From: Phycisphaerales bacterium UBA7800
GTDB lineage: Bacteria > Planctomycetota > Phycisphaerae > Phycisphaerales > Phycisphaeraceae
Assembly: GCA_002480565.1 (NCBI GenBank)
Contig: DLCK01000052.1
Span: 22,761-86,760, forward strand
Direction of reading: 5' to 3'
DNA length: 64,000 nt
Part shown: piece by piece, positions 34,163 through 43,042 of the stretch
Position numbering within the stretch: the stretch's first letter is position 1
How the letters are laid out: each line of letters starts with the position of its first letter
Program-made: the position numbers and the translations under genes
Notes under the pieces: generated by a model
What the model saw: only the letters and a program-made list of their open reading frames with translations
Databases searched by the model: none
Told to the model about the DNA's origin: nothing

Positions 34163-35461
34163 ATGGCAAGCAAAAAGACCAACATTATGATTCTCGGCAG
34201 CGGTGGGCGTGAACATGTCCTGGGCTGGAAACTCAAACAATCACCTTCCTGTGGCAAGCTCTACTTTGCTCCCGGTAACGGCGGTACGGCTCAACTGGGT
34301 GAGAATCTCAAAATCGACCCGGATAAAGTCACCACCAAAGTCGTCGACGAAATCGACTACTTCTGCCGTCATAATGATGTCTCCATGATCATCATCGGCC
34401 CCGAAGACCCATTGGCTCAGGGCATGGCAGACCGCTTGGCGCGAGAGGGGCGAACCATCTTCGGTCCCGTGGCAGCGGCAGCAAGACTTGAAGGCGACAA
34501 GGCATGGGCCAAGCAGATGATGCGCGCAGCGTCCATCCCCACCGCCGAAGCCAAGGTCGTGGATAACTATGAAGCAGCCGTCACCTATATCGAATCCCGT
34601 GAAGGAGGCATGGTCGTCAAGGCAGCAGGTCTTGCCAAAGGCAAAGGCGTCTACGTCTGTGACAACGCTCAGGAAGCTCTCGCTGCTGTCGAAGACATCA
34701 TGGTCAAAAAGATCTTCGGTGAAGCAGGCGATCAGGTCATCATTGAAGAAAAACTCCAGGGACAGGAACTTTCAGTCCTCGCATTGGTCGATGGCAAAAA
34801 CATCTATGTCCTCGAACCTGCTCAGGATCACAAACAAGCCTACGAAGGTGACAAAGGTCCCAACACCGGTGGCATGGGAGCTTACACCCCAACCCCATTG
34901 GCGACCGACGAACTTCTGCGAATGGTCGAGCGTCACATCCTCGTCCCCACCGTCGATGTCCTCAAACGTGACGGCATCGAATTCAAGGGCGTCCTCTATG
35001 CAGGCCTGATGCTCACCCCCGCTGGCCCCAAGGTTCTGGAATTCAATGTCCGCTTTGGTGATCCGGAAGTACAGGCGATGATGATGCGACTTAAGGGCGA
35101 CTTAGTGCAAATCATCAAAGCCACCGCCGAAGGCAAGCTTGATACCGTCGATATCAGTTGGGACAAACGCTGTTGCTGCTGTGTGGTCATGGCATCGGGC
35201 GGCTATCCCGGCGAATACCAAAAAGGCAAAGTCATCAAGGGACTCAAAGAAGCTGCTGCCATGGAAGGTGTCGAAATCTTCCACGCAGGCACCAAGCTCT
35301 CTGATGGCGAAATCCTCACCAATGGTGGTCGCGTGCTTAACGTTTGTGCCATGGGCAAAGACCTCAAGGAAGCACAGGCCAAAGCCAACGCAGCCTGCAA
35401 AGTCATCCAATTCAGCGGCGCCCAATACCGCAAGGATATTGGCTTCCGTGTGATGAAGTAA
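34163..35461 (+). CDS. purD: Phosphoribosylamine-glycine ligase
   Basis: A 432-residue PurD (GAR synthetase). Marks are MILGSGGREHVLGWKL at the start, IIGPEDPLAQGMADRL, MVVKAAGLAKGKGVYV (ATP-grasp), GPNTGGMGAYTPTPL and EFNVRFGDPEVQAMMMRL. It makes glycinamide ribonucleotide in purine synthesis, in the cytoplasm. I place the start at 34163 because the glycine-rich N-terminus of the family begins there; the frame is open 138 bases further up without similarity. A run of Cys (KRCCCCVVM) near residue 332 is unusual but lies in a variable region. Single gene. Confidence 0.97.
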   Translation: MASKKTNIMILGSGGREHVLGWKLKQSPSCGKLYFAPGNGGTAQLGENLKIDPDKVTTKVVDEIDYFCRHNDVSMIIIGPEDPLAQGMADRLAREGRTIFGPVAAAARLEGDKAWAKQMMRAASIPTAEAKVVDNYEAAVTYIESREGGMVVKAAGLAKGKGVYVCDNAQEALAAVEDIMVKKIFGEAGDQVIIEEKLQGQELSVLALVDGKNIYVLEPAQDHKQAYEGDKGPNTGGMGAYTPTPLATDELLRMVERHILVPTVDVLKRDGIEFKGVLYAGLMLTPAGPKVLEFNVRFGDPEVQAMMMRLKGDLVQIIKATAEGKLDTVDISWDKRCCCCVVMASGGYPGEYQKGKVIKGLKEAAAMEGVEIFHAGTKLSDGEILTNGGRVLNVCAMGKDLKEAQAKANAACKVIQFSGAQYRKDIGFRVMK

Positions 35462-35555
35462 GTGAATTTGCGGACGTTAGAACACTTAACTTTCAAGTGT
35501 CGCGTTGTCGCGCACCCAAGTCTGGCAGCGGCTATTGAATAACTCAATCAACAGC

Positions 35556-35574
35556 CGCAAGCTGACAGCTTGCG
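35556..35574. repeat. REP-like hairpin after purD
   Basis: CGCAAGCT-gac-AGCTTGCG is a perfect 8-bp inverted repeat with a 3-base loop. This 'GCAAGCTGACAGCTTGC' type of palindrome is a common form of short dispersed repeat. No T-tract follows, so it is not a clear terminator. Confidence 0.5.
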
Positions 35575-35630
35575 CGTCCTTAATTTACGCTACGTTTGAG
35601 TGATAAACGCTATAAATTTATAGAATATTG

Positions 35631-35664
35631 AACTGCCAACGCACGATAGAGTGAGTTGGCAGTT
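35631..35664. terminator. Hairpin at the 3' end of the LacI gene
   Basis: AACTGCCAAC (35631-35640) pairs perfectly with GTTGGCAGTT (35655-35664), overlapping the end of the LacI stop codon. Flanks are T-rich on the minus strand without a clean T-run. It probably ends the LacI transcript and may protect purD transcript from the other side. Confidence 0.5.
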
Positions 35665-36791
35665 TATTGCGTTTTGGCTTGGCCGGTACTGGTGCGAATA
35701 ATCAGTTCCGGTTCAATTCGTTCGACATGGCCGTTGTATTGTTCGTATTTCTTTTCCCCGCCATCGATCAATTCAAGCAGCCTTTGGACAGCCAGTTGTC
35801 CCATTTGCGAAAAGCGATGATCCACTGTGGTCAAAGGTGGATCCTGTAAAACAGAATACACATTATCAAATCCTACTACCGAGACATCGTGGGGCACATG
35901 CAGGTTCATCCGACGTAGCGCACGAATCACACCCATGGCAATCAAATCGTTAAAGCATGCAATGCCTGTCGGAAAACGCTCGGTTGGGCATTGCTGGAAA
36001 TAGGTTGAAATCTGTTGATCGCTTAATTCGATCCACTGTTCAGTGGAAGCAGATTTGTTTAGAAGTTCGATATGACAGACTGAACCAAAACCCCTTGCTT
36101 TGAGAATTTCAGATAAAAACGTGTGTTCGCGAATCTGATCTGCTGAGCCAGGAAGTCCGGCTGATCCAACCCATAACAGCTCGCGATGTCCCAGTTCAAG
36201 TAGATGCTGTGCGCTTAATTGTGCACCGGCTGCCTGATTAAAGTCAATGGCTGCATAGGGTGTCGGTTCGGTTGGTTGAATGACCACCAAAGGTAAGGAT
36301 GCAAAATCACGCAGCAAAGAGGCGTGTTGGATCCGAGCAAAAATCCCCGGGACCACCAGTCCGTCAATCGCGCCACTTCGCAAAGCTTTAAGTCCCTGTT
36401 CTGCGGCAGATAATTTCGACGTGGGCATGATGACCTGCACCGCTTGCTCAGCCTGACATGCTTCCTGGAGCACACCATGGGTAATGCAATCAATATAGTC
36501 CGTGCTTCGACCGCCTTGACCCGGTGGTCCATCCGTTTCGAGGACCAATCCCAGGACATCGGCTCGTCCACGCCGAATCGATCGCATGTGATGGTTGCTG
36601 ACGTATCCGAGCTTTTGAGCAGCTTCATTGACACGTTTTTGGCAAGCTTCGGAGATGCGGTCGAATTGCTTGCCACGGTTGAGTACCACTGACGCAGTTT
36701 GCTTACTCACACCCGCCTGCTTGGCTACATCGGCAAGACTGACCCGTTTTAGTGGCGCCTTAATCATCGCTAAAGTATAACGGTCATGCAT
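35664..36791 (-). CDS. LacI-family regulator of locus 1
   Basis: About 375 residues. The helix-turn-helix is VSLADVAKQAGVSKQTASVVLN with the hinge LGYVSNHHMRSIRRGRADVLG; the sensor domain ends NLHVPHDVSVVGFDNVYSVLQDPPLTTVDH. Serine/glutamine in the recognition helix (SKQTASVVL rather than SxATVSRVL) is less common. It is divergent from the pseudopilin gene at 36994 and the secreted hydrolase candidate, which it likely controls. Start choice: ATG at 36791 with GGA upstream; TTG 36803 and ATG 36767 are alternatives. An ATTGGA/TCCAAT palindrome overlaps this start and could serve autoregulation. Confidence 0.88.
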   Translation of the reverse strand: MHDRYTLAMIKAPLKRVSLADVAKQAGVSKQTASVVLNRGKQFDRISEACQKRVNEAAQKLGYVSNHHMRSIRRGRADVLGLVLETDGPPGQGGRSTDYIDCITHGVLQEACQAEQAVQVIMPTSKLSAAEQGLKALRSGAIDGLVVPGIFARIQHASLLRDFASLPLVVIQPTEPTPYAAIDFNQAAGAQLSAQHLLELGHRELLWVGSAGLPGSADQIREHTFLSEILKARGFGSVCHIELLNKSASTEQWIELSDQQISTYFQQCPTERFPTGIACFNDLIAMGVIRALRRMNLHVPHDVSVVGFDNVYSVLQDPPLTTVDHRFSQMGQLAVQRLLELIDGGEKKYEQYNGHVERIEPELIIRTSTGQAKTQ

Positions 36792-36804
36792 TGGAAAGTC
36801 CAAT
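36790..36804. promoter_or_regulatory. Palindrome over the LacI start codon
   Basis: ATTGGA-aag-TCCAAT, perfect 6-bp arms, spans the chosen start of the LacI gene. It may be an operator for autoregulation or a chance palindrome. Confidence 0.3.
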
Positions 36805-36871
36805 ATTTCTTTGACATTTCATTTTTCAAAATCATCAATACAATATGATTATTTAAACATAAATATTTAAA

Positions 36872-36884
36872 TTAAAGACTTTAA
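36872..36884. promoter_or_regulatory. Candidate operator between LacI and pseudopilin genes
   Basis: TTAAAG-a-CTTTAA is a perfect inverted repeat in the AT-rich divergent promoter region (36810-36960), 110 bases before the pseudopilin ATG. LacI proteins bind such short symmetric sites. Several overlapping AT palindromes nearby (ATTTAAA/TTTAAAT) make the exact site uncertain. Confidence 0.4.
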
Positions 36885-36993
36885 AGATATTTTATAGATA
36901 GCAGGAATATTGATTGGGATAATTTTTTAACCCTAAATCTTGATTTTTCAATTTATCAGCATTACAGTTAATGCATCACCTCAGGAGATTCCC

Positions 36994-37776
36994 ATGACAA
37001 GACTGCACTCTCATCGCATGGCGTTTACTTTGATCGAATTGCTGGTGGTTATCAGCATTGTTGTATTGCTGATTTCCATTTTGATGCCAGCCTTGCGAAA
37101 CGCTCGGCGGACTTCAAATGCAGTGAAATGCAAGACCAATCTTCGGCAATTGATGACCGCTCTGACCAGCTATAGCCTCGATTATAAAGGCTGGTTGCCA
37201 TACAACAACCTGAACACCGGGGCCAACTACGGCGAAGAGAGAAGCTATATCAAATGGTGGTCCAGACTCGGACAATCCAAAAACAAAACAACCACAGCAG
37301 AAACCCAAGGCTATATCCCATATGACCCCAAAGCCTATTCTGGAACCGTCTGGCATTGCCCGTTGGCCTCAACCGATATCAGCAAACCATGGTATTTTGA
37401 TGATCGTTTTTCAGCCCACTACAGCATGAATGAATTTGTATGGGGACGACGTGAAAACGATGGCTCTTGGCCCACTGCGAACACCGGTTATCGTCAATCA
37501 GCAAGACTCTTTGATCTCACACCAGATAAAATCGTTTTAGGTGATGGGAAGATCTCCTACTATTCTGGAGGCGATAAAAATTATTTTGTCGAAGCCTTTA
37601 CCCATAGTGGTGGAAGCCGGCCATGGGTCATTGTTGACAACGAACTCATTGGCGCAAGTCGCCTGCACATGGGCGCAGCGAACTTGACCGGCCCCGATGG
37701 ACACGTCGAAGCAATCCCTGTTGACTCATGGGACGAAACAACTCTCAAAACACGCTTTGAACGCGATCTGGATTAA
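36994..37776 (+). CDS. Pseudopilin-like protein (type IV pilin N-terminal domain), locus 1
   Basis: A 260-residue protein. After a short basic leader the prepilin peptidase site and helix read AFTLIELLVVISIVVLLISIL, with Glu at position +5. A KCKTNLRQLM segment follows the helix, and the C-terminal domain ends RLHMGAANLTGPDGHVEAI, the H-x9-DGHV pattern of the planctomycete DUF1559-like pseudopilins. CAGGAG lies 7 bases before the ATG. It is secreted and assembled through a type II/IV pilus-like machinery that is not in the window. Same arrangement as the genes at 51033 and 60675: next to a LacI gene and before a secreted carbohydrate protein. Confidence 0.9.
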   Translation: MTRLHSHRMAFTLIELLVVISIVVLLISILMPALRNARRTSNAVKCKTNLRQLMTALTSYSLDYKGWLPYNNLNTGANYGEERSYIKWWSRLGQSKNKTTTAETQGYIPYDPKAYSGTVWHCPLASTDISKPWYFDDRFSAHYSMNEFVWGRRENDGSWPTANTGYRQSARLFDLTPDKIVLGDGKISYYSGGDKNYFVEAFTHSGGSRPWVIVDNELIGASRLHMGAANLTGPDGHVEAIPVDSWDETTLKTRFERDLD

Positions 37777-37837
37777 AAAGATACGACAGAAACCTATCGC
37801 AATTTTGCCTTTGATTCATATTTTTTCAGGACCATCC

Positions 37838-40501
37838 ATGTACAAGCACATTGCACTCCCATTGACATTACTGATTGCCTTGATCATCTCGACCAACACG
37901 TACGCACAAGAACCGGTACAAATCCAAGTCACCAACAAGGTTTTGCGACCTGCATCAGAAATCCCTCCTTTGGGGCATAACGGCTTTGGGGATATTGGAG
38001 CGGTGCAATACAGCTCTGCGAATCTCATTAAACAAGCAGGTTTTGAACCTGCGATGATGCGCGATCTGTATCTGGTCACCACCAGCGGTAAAGACAAAGG
38101 CAAACGCTGGATCACCCTTGATGGTCCGGGAACCAGTTGGTATGCCCTGTACAACACTGGAACCTACAGCGGTGGTTCAATGCGGGCGTATCGCATCACC
38201 CAAGCTGGTGACAAACAAACCGTCAACAAAATCACCGAAACCAAAGTCTTGCCCAAGAACACACCAAACTTCCCCGATGGCGGCTGGTTGGCTGATTTAC
38301 CCGGTGAATACGGCTCGATGAGTAAACTCTCGAAGCAAGAACAACAGGACTACAAAGCAAAAAACTGGCGCGTCTACTACGAATCGGATACTGCGTTACA
38401 AGCTGGTGATGTGGTGATTTTCACTAAGAATTACGGATGGCCCGACAAAAGCATCTTTCACCCACGAACGTTTAATTGGAAAAAAGATTTTCAAACCAGC
38501 TGGTCCGTCAACGGTGGTACTTATCAATTTGTCCCACACCCAATCTCGCAGCCTACCGAAATGGACGGCGGGGATCAGTGCATGAAAGTCACCCCCAAGG
38601 CCTCCAATGTGATGGTCACCCAAAACGCCTTTGGTTCGCCTGATCGCAAAGACGTTTTCTGGTACGGCCAACTCGAACCGGGATTAACGTATCGTTATGA
38701 AGTATGGCTTCGCTGTGACAGCACCAATCAAGTCACACTTGGTTTTGCAACCTCCGGGAAATTCGCCCGCGGATACTTCGGCCACAAATTGGAACAAACT
38801 TTTACCATCAACAACCAATGGCAAAAGGTCGGTTTCGAATTCACCGCACCACCACGCCCAACTCAAGGTGGACTCGGTGGTCCTGCCATCACCTTTACTA
38901 ACCAATCCCCCGTCTATATCGACAACATCAAATTGATGCCTGTTTACGAAGTGGGTGATGCAGACAAACCTTTCACCGTCAACCGAACACAGCTTAATGC
39001 GATACTCGACGGTCAACCTGCAACAGGTATCAAAGGCGCATTGCGAGTATGGGAAGGCTTAACGTCCTGTCGCATGCAATCGCTTTTAAGTTGGCACAAC
39101 GATTCGGAACTCAAAGCCGGGGCTTACAATTCACTTAAATCCAAAGACATGACGATCCCACGAAGCCTGATGTTCATGGAGGCGACTGGCGATTCACCAC
39201 AAACGCGCGTCGTCCCTTGGCTGATTATCCAAGTCCTGTTTGATGAAGATGAATACCGCGGTCTGATTGAATATCTGGCAGCACCCTTTGATCCGAAGAA
39301 AGACACCGCCAAGAACAAACCCTGGGCTTACAAGCGATACACCCAACGCGGGCATGGTCGACCATGGATTGATGATTTTCGTGAATTGATAATTGAATTT
39401 GGCAACGAAAACTGGCACAACCGCGCACACAGCGGATGGGTTGGTTTTGGCAAGTTCAAACACGTGCATCGCTTTGGCCGCGAATATGGCTTGTTCTGCC
39501 GATACTTTGTCGATCAAATTAAACAAAGCCCTTATTGGTCAGACCAGGCAGAACAGAAAATTCGCTTCTCGCTGGGTGGCAACTACTCGACGCGTATTCA
39601 AAATAATAAGGTGATTGGTTATGGCCAGGAAGCTTCACAAGCATTCAATCTACCCGTCTATGAAGGTCACGCAACTTACATCGGCCCGCGTTGGGAAATG
39701 AATGAAGCAGCCATGACGGAAATTGACGATGCAGGTTTTCAACGCATGCTCACCAGCTACATTGCCGAAAAACAGTCTGAATGGCAAAAGCAAAACACAT
39801 CATGGCAACTGCTCAAGAAACAAGGCTATGACGTGACGATGGTTGCCTACGAAGGTGGACCCAGTGGTTTTGACATGCCACAAATTAAGAAGCTTGGAAT
39901 CAAGGCGCCCAGCGAAGTGTATGGCAAATCTTTGTCTGCTGGAGTTGCAGCTTTTGACGGTTGGATGGATGCTTACCGCATGGGCTGGACGCATCAATGT
40001 TATTTGGCCTTTTCGCAAGGTCTCAAATGGTCAAGTCACACCAGTTTCGCTCAGGATTTCCGCCCATCCCCGGGATTTCTTGCGCAGCAAATGCGGAACC
40101 GATACATGACCGGTGATATGGTCGAAGTGAAGCTTAGCAACGTGCCGCAAGTCACTACGTCCGTTCTGACAGGGCGTGGCAAGCAAGCCAAACTCACCCA
40201 GACGCAGGTTCCGGCTATGGGAGTCTATGCCATGCGTGCGGGTGATCAACTGAGTGTCGCATTGCTGTCACGACAACTTCAAGGCGAGATACCTGTGGCA
40301 TTGAACCTGCCTATTGAGCAAGCAGGAAAAATCAATTGCTACATGCTCGCTGGCGATCCACGTTCGACCAATATTTTGGAGAAGAAGGTTGATATCCAAT
40401 CCCTGCCGGTAAGCAATGACAAACTCAAACAAGGTGTGATGCAGATTGCCCCGATTCCTGCAGGCAGTATCGTGATTTATACCTTTGATCAGATTCACTA
40501 A
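37838..40501 (+). CDS. Secreted candidate glycoside hydrolase (clan GH-A-like)
   Basis: An 887-residue protein with a signal peptide (about 1-23, ends NTYAQEP). Residues about 60-220 form an unknown N-terminal domain; a CBM4/9-like beta-sandwich (about 225-365; LEPGLTYRYEVWLRCDS ... WQKVGFEFTAPP) follows, then a barrel-like domain (about 390-760). In the latter, IIEFGNENWH (E524) and MVAYEGGPSG (E672) look like the acid/base and nucleophile strands of clan GH-A (GH39/GH51-like). A C-terminal beta domain completes it. I cannot assign a known GH family. The ATG at 37838 has AGGA upstream and lies 62 bases after the pseudopilin gene, in one operon under the LacI of locus 1. Confidence 0.7.
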   Translation: MYKHIALPLTLLIALIISTNTYAQEPVQIQVTNKVLRPASEIPPLGHNGFGDIGAVQYSSANLIKQAGFEPAMMRDLYLVTTSGKDKGKRWITLDGPGTSWYALYNTGTYSGGSMRAYRITQAGDKQTVNKITETKVLPKNTPNFPDGGWLADLPGEYGSMSKLSKQEQQDYKAKNWRVYYESDTALQAGDVVIFTKNYGWPDKSIFHPRTFNWKKDFQTSWSVNGGTYQFVPHPISQPTEMDGGDQCMKVTPKASNVMVTQNAFGSPDRKDVFWYGQLEPGLTYRYEVWLRCDSTNQVTLGFATSGKFARGYFGHKLEQTFTINNQWQKVGFEFTAPPRPTQGGLGGPAITFTNQSPVYIDNIKLMPVYEVGDADKPFTVNRTQLNAILDGQPATGIKGALRVWEGLTSCRMQSLLSWHNDSELKAGAYNSLKSKDMTIPRSLMFMEATGDSPQTRVVPWLIIQVLFDEDEYRGLIEYLAAPFDPKKDTAKNKPWAYKRYTQRGHGRPWIDDFRELIIEFGNENWHNRAHSGWVGFGKFKHVHRFGREYGLFCRYFVDQIKQSPYWSDQAEQKIRFSLGGNYSTRIQNNKVIGYGQEASQAFNLPVYEGHATYIGPRWEMNEAAMTEIDDAGFQRMLTSYIAEKQSEWQKQNTSWQLLKKQGYDVTMVAYEGGPSGFDMPQIKKLGIKAPSEVYGKSLSAGVAAFDGWMDAYRMGWTHQCYLAFSQGLKWSSHTSFAQDFRPSPGFLAQQMRNRYMTGDMVEVKLSNVPQVTTSVLTGRGKQAKLTQTQVPAMGVYAMRAGDQLSVALLSRQLQGEIPVALNLPIEQAGKINCYMLAGDPRSTNILEKKVDIQSLPVSNDKLKQGVMQIAPIPAGSIVIYTFDQIH

Positions 40502-40550
40502 TTGGCATCGGGTTCAAGCTGCTGCATGATTCACAAAACCAGACAACTTG

Positions 40551-40587
40551 CATATGATGCCACGTGGCGATCATGGGGCATCATATG
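40551..40587 (+). promoter_or_regulatory. Perfect hairpin covering the start codon of the TMTC-like gene
   Basis: CATATGATGCC (40551-40561) and GGCATCATATG (40577-40587) are exact inverted repeats with 15 bases between. The right arm contains the GGGG ribosome binding site and the ATG at 40585, so the RNA hairpin would hide the start; the same DNA could be a protein-binding site. Confidence 0.55.
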
Positions 40588-42648
40588 CAAAAGACAACAC
40601 GACAAACGATTATTGGATCGCTGACGCTCGTCGTGAGTCTGTTTGTCGTTTACGTTCAAATGCGACATGCGGGAATTATCTGGGACGATCACTCCTACCT
40701 CACTGGCAACACCCTCATCCAATCCCTCACAGGCCTATGGACACTTTGGACGGTTCCGGGGGCGCACCCGCAGTATTACCCGTTGGTGTTTACCAGTTAC
40801 TTTTTGGAATACCAACTCTGGGGCTTGAACCTTGGAGGCTATCACTTTGTCAATATCCTCTTGCATGGCATCAGTTGCCTGTTGCTTTGGCGGATACTGA
40901 CTCGTCTTGGACTGCGCTGCGGTTGGTTGGCTGCGATGGTCTTTGCATTACATCCGGTCATGGTCGAATCCGTAGCCTGGATCACCGAACGCAAAAACGT
41001 CCTGTCACTGGCGTTCTATCTCTGCGGGATTTTGGCAGGTATCCGGCTGCTGAATTTGGCGGATGTCTCAAAACCCCTTAAAAACAAGTCCCAAACGACA
41101 CTCTGGTGGTGCGTGCTGCTGCTGTGTTATGTCCTGGCACTGCTGAGTAAAACAGTCACGGTGTCGCTGCCTGCTGCGTTATTGGTGATGGTATGGTGGC
41201 GACATGGCAGTATCAGTAAACGCGCGATTGGTTTGATGCTGCCACTGCTGGCTATTGGTTTGGCTTTGGGACTGCACACCGCGCATCTTGAAAAAGTCAC
41301 CGTCGGCGCAGTCGGGCAGGACTGGGATACATCTCTGTTACATCGGACTCTATTGGCGGGGCAGATCGTCTGGTTCTACATCCTCAAGTTGGTTTACGCG
41401 CATCCGTTGATTTTTATTTATGAGCGTTGGCAGGTGGATGTGCATGATCCGATGCACTGGTTGCCTGTGGTGTTACTGGTTGTGCTGTTGATGGGTTTAC
41501 TGATTTGCGTCAAGAAGATCGGCCGCGGACCCTTGGCTGGCATGCTCCTGTTTGTGGGCACGTTATTCCCCGCCCTTGGCTTCTTCAATGTCTATCCCAT
41601 GCGATACAGTTACGTGGCGGATCACTTTCAATATCACGCATCAATTGCAATGATCGTGTTGATTGTCTGCGGGTTGGCAGGATTACTCCGAACATCAACT
41701 GTTAAACGGATCGTCCTGCCGTTGTGTGTATTGGGCTTGGTTGCGATGGGCTATCAGACTTACCAACGCACTGCGGTGTATCAAAACCATCGCATTCTCT
41801 GGCTCGATACGCTTGATCAAAACCCCAAGGCCACCATCGCCATCTATAACCTCGGCTCGTTGGCGATGACGGACAACCGCCCAGCTGACGGACTTGCGAT
41901 TCTCAACATGGCGGTCATCGCGTTCCCGGATCAACCCCTGTCTTACATCAATCGGGCAGCAGCATATTCGGCATTGGACATGCGCGATCGCCAGTTGGCG
42001 GACCTGCGTAAAGCGATCTCCTGTTTTAAGGGCTATGAGATTGAACGTGCCATGCCTCATCGTGAGTTGGGACAGCAGGCGTTGCGAGAGGGCGATTGGC
42101 AACAGGCAGCAGGGGAGTTTGAACAGTTCATCCGCTGCGCCCCGCAAAGTCCAGTAGGCTACGCGTTGCTTGCCGACGCCTTGATGAAACTTGAGGACTA
42201 TCAGCGTGCGAAAACGATGTATGTCGAATCGCTGCGTCGGACGCGTGAGGTCAATATCGCAAGCAGTACTTGGTACAACCTTGCCTTGGCATATCAGCAG
42301 ACCGAGCAATACGAGCCGGCAATGAACAGTTACCTGGCATGTCTGAATAACGATCCCAAACGCGATGATGCGATGAGTAATCTGGCGACCTTGTTCGCCA
42401 AGACAGGCGACTTTGCATCCGCCATCAACTGGCAGGAAAAAGCGTTGGCGATTCACACAACGGATGCTTATCAGCAGAACCTTGTCAGGATGCGTGTCGG
42501 TTATGCCATGCACTTTGCCAAGCTCGGGTATCCGGCTCAAGCGATTGAGCATTTGGAACTTGCCAGAAAGTTGGCGATGCAAATGAGTGATCCCGCATCA
42601 ATCGCACGGATCGATCAATTGATACAAGCCTTGGAACGTAAACAGTAA
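40585..42648 (+). CDS. TMTC-like polytopic membrane protein with C-terminal TPRs
   Basis: About 687 residues. Residues 1-400 hold ten or so membrane helices of a PMT/GT-C-like fold: IIWDDHSYL (acidic loop 1), YYPLVFTSYFLEYQLWGLN, LHPVMVESVAWITERKNVLS, PMRYSYVADHFQYH. The C-terminal 290 residues are TPR repeats (AIYNLGSLAMTDNRPADGLA, WYNLALAYQQTEQYEPAMNSYLACL). This is the architecture of eukaryotic TMTC O-mannosyltransferases and their bacterial relatives; a glycosyltransferase using a lipid-linked sugar is likely but not shown. Start options are GTG 40564, ATG 40573 and ATG 40585; I prefer the last because GGGG lies 6 bases upstream. Single gene. Confidence 0.8.
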   Translation: MQKTTRQTIIGSLTLVVSLFVVYVQMRHAGIIWDDHSYLTGNTLIQSLTGLWTLWTVPGAHPQYYPLVFTSYFLEYQLWGLNLGGYHFVNILLHGISCLLLWRILTRLGLRCGWLAAMVFALHPVMVESVAWITERKNVLSLAFYLCGILAGIRLLNLADVSKPLKNKSQTTLWWCVLLLCYVLALLSKTVTVSLPAALLVMVWWRHGSISKRAIGLMLPLLAIGLALGLHTAHLEKVTVGAVGQDWDTSLLHRTLLAGQIVWFYILKLVYAHPLIFIYERWQVDVHDPMHWLPVVLLVVLLMGLLICVKKIGRGPLAGMLLFVGTLFPALGFFNVYPMRYSYVADHFQYHASIAMIVLIVCGLAGLLRTSTVKRIVLPLCVLGLVAMGYQTYQRTAVYQNHRILWLDTLDQNPKATIAIYNLGSLAMTDNRPADGLAILNMAVIAFPDQPLSYINRAAAYSALDMRDRQLADLRKAISCFKGYEIERAMPHRELGQQALREGDWQQAAGEFEQFIRCAPQSPVGYALLADALMKLEDYQRAKTMYVESLRRTREVNIASSTWYNLALAYQQTEQYEPAMNSYLACLNNDPKRDDAMSNLATLFAKTGDFASAINWQEKALAIHTTDAYQQNLVRMRVGYAMHFAKLGYPAQAIEHLELARKLAMQMSDPASIARIDQLIQALERKQ

Positions 42649-43042
42649 TGCGATATTTTGATTAACTCATGGAACCGTTTTCGCAGCATCTGCAACGTGA
42701 TGACAAGTTCACTGGTATTCAAGGTATTGGCCAAGATTGGTATCATGATGTGGATCAATTTCTGGTATTGAAATCTGGATTGATATTCGGTGGAGATCAA
42801 AAAAAAGTTGCTTTTGGGGAGTTTAAGTGATCCCAGCCGCAATTTGCAGCGTAGAAAGAACAGTGTTGGAATAAGTGGTTCAATGTAGGCGTTGAACTAA
42901 AGTCATGCGTGAATGCATGTGAATTTCATTGACGTAAAACGATTGTGAACCTAATGTAAACATACCGGGTCGATCACGCCGATACAGTCTTCTAGACGCA
43001 CGAGAGCCTCGACTACCCGCAGTTGCAAGTGACGCTTCTTAT
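42649..43042. other. 394-base intergenic region
   Basis: Apart from one doubtful 53-codon frame (42670-42831) this stretch shows no gene. The 3' part (42900-43042) is the leader of the DUF502 gene. No terminator with a T-tract was found after the TMTC-like gene. Confidence 0.4.
42670..42831 (+). CDS. Doubtful short ORF
   Basis: ATG to TGA, 53 residues (starts MEPFSQHLQRDDKF, ends KKVAFGEFK), no signal or membrane segment, no ribosome binding site. Amino acid make-up looks protein-like, so it might be a small gene or a remnant. No family recognised. Confidence 0.2.

Noticed and set aside
36940..36993. Longer N-terminus for the locus 1 pseudopilin
   Set aside because: The CAGGAG box lies before the ATG at 36994 and the short basic leader is right for prepilin peptidase.
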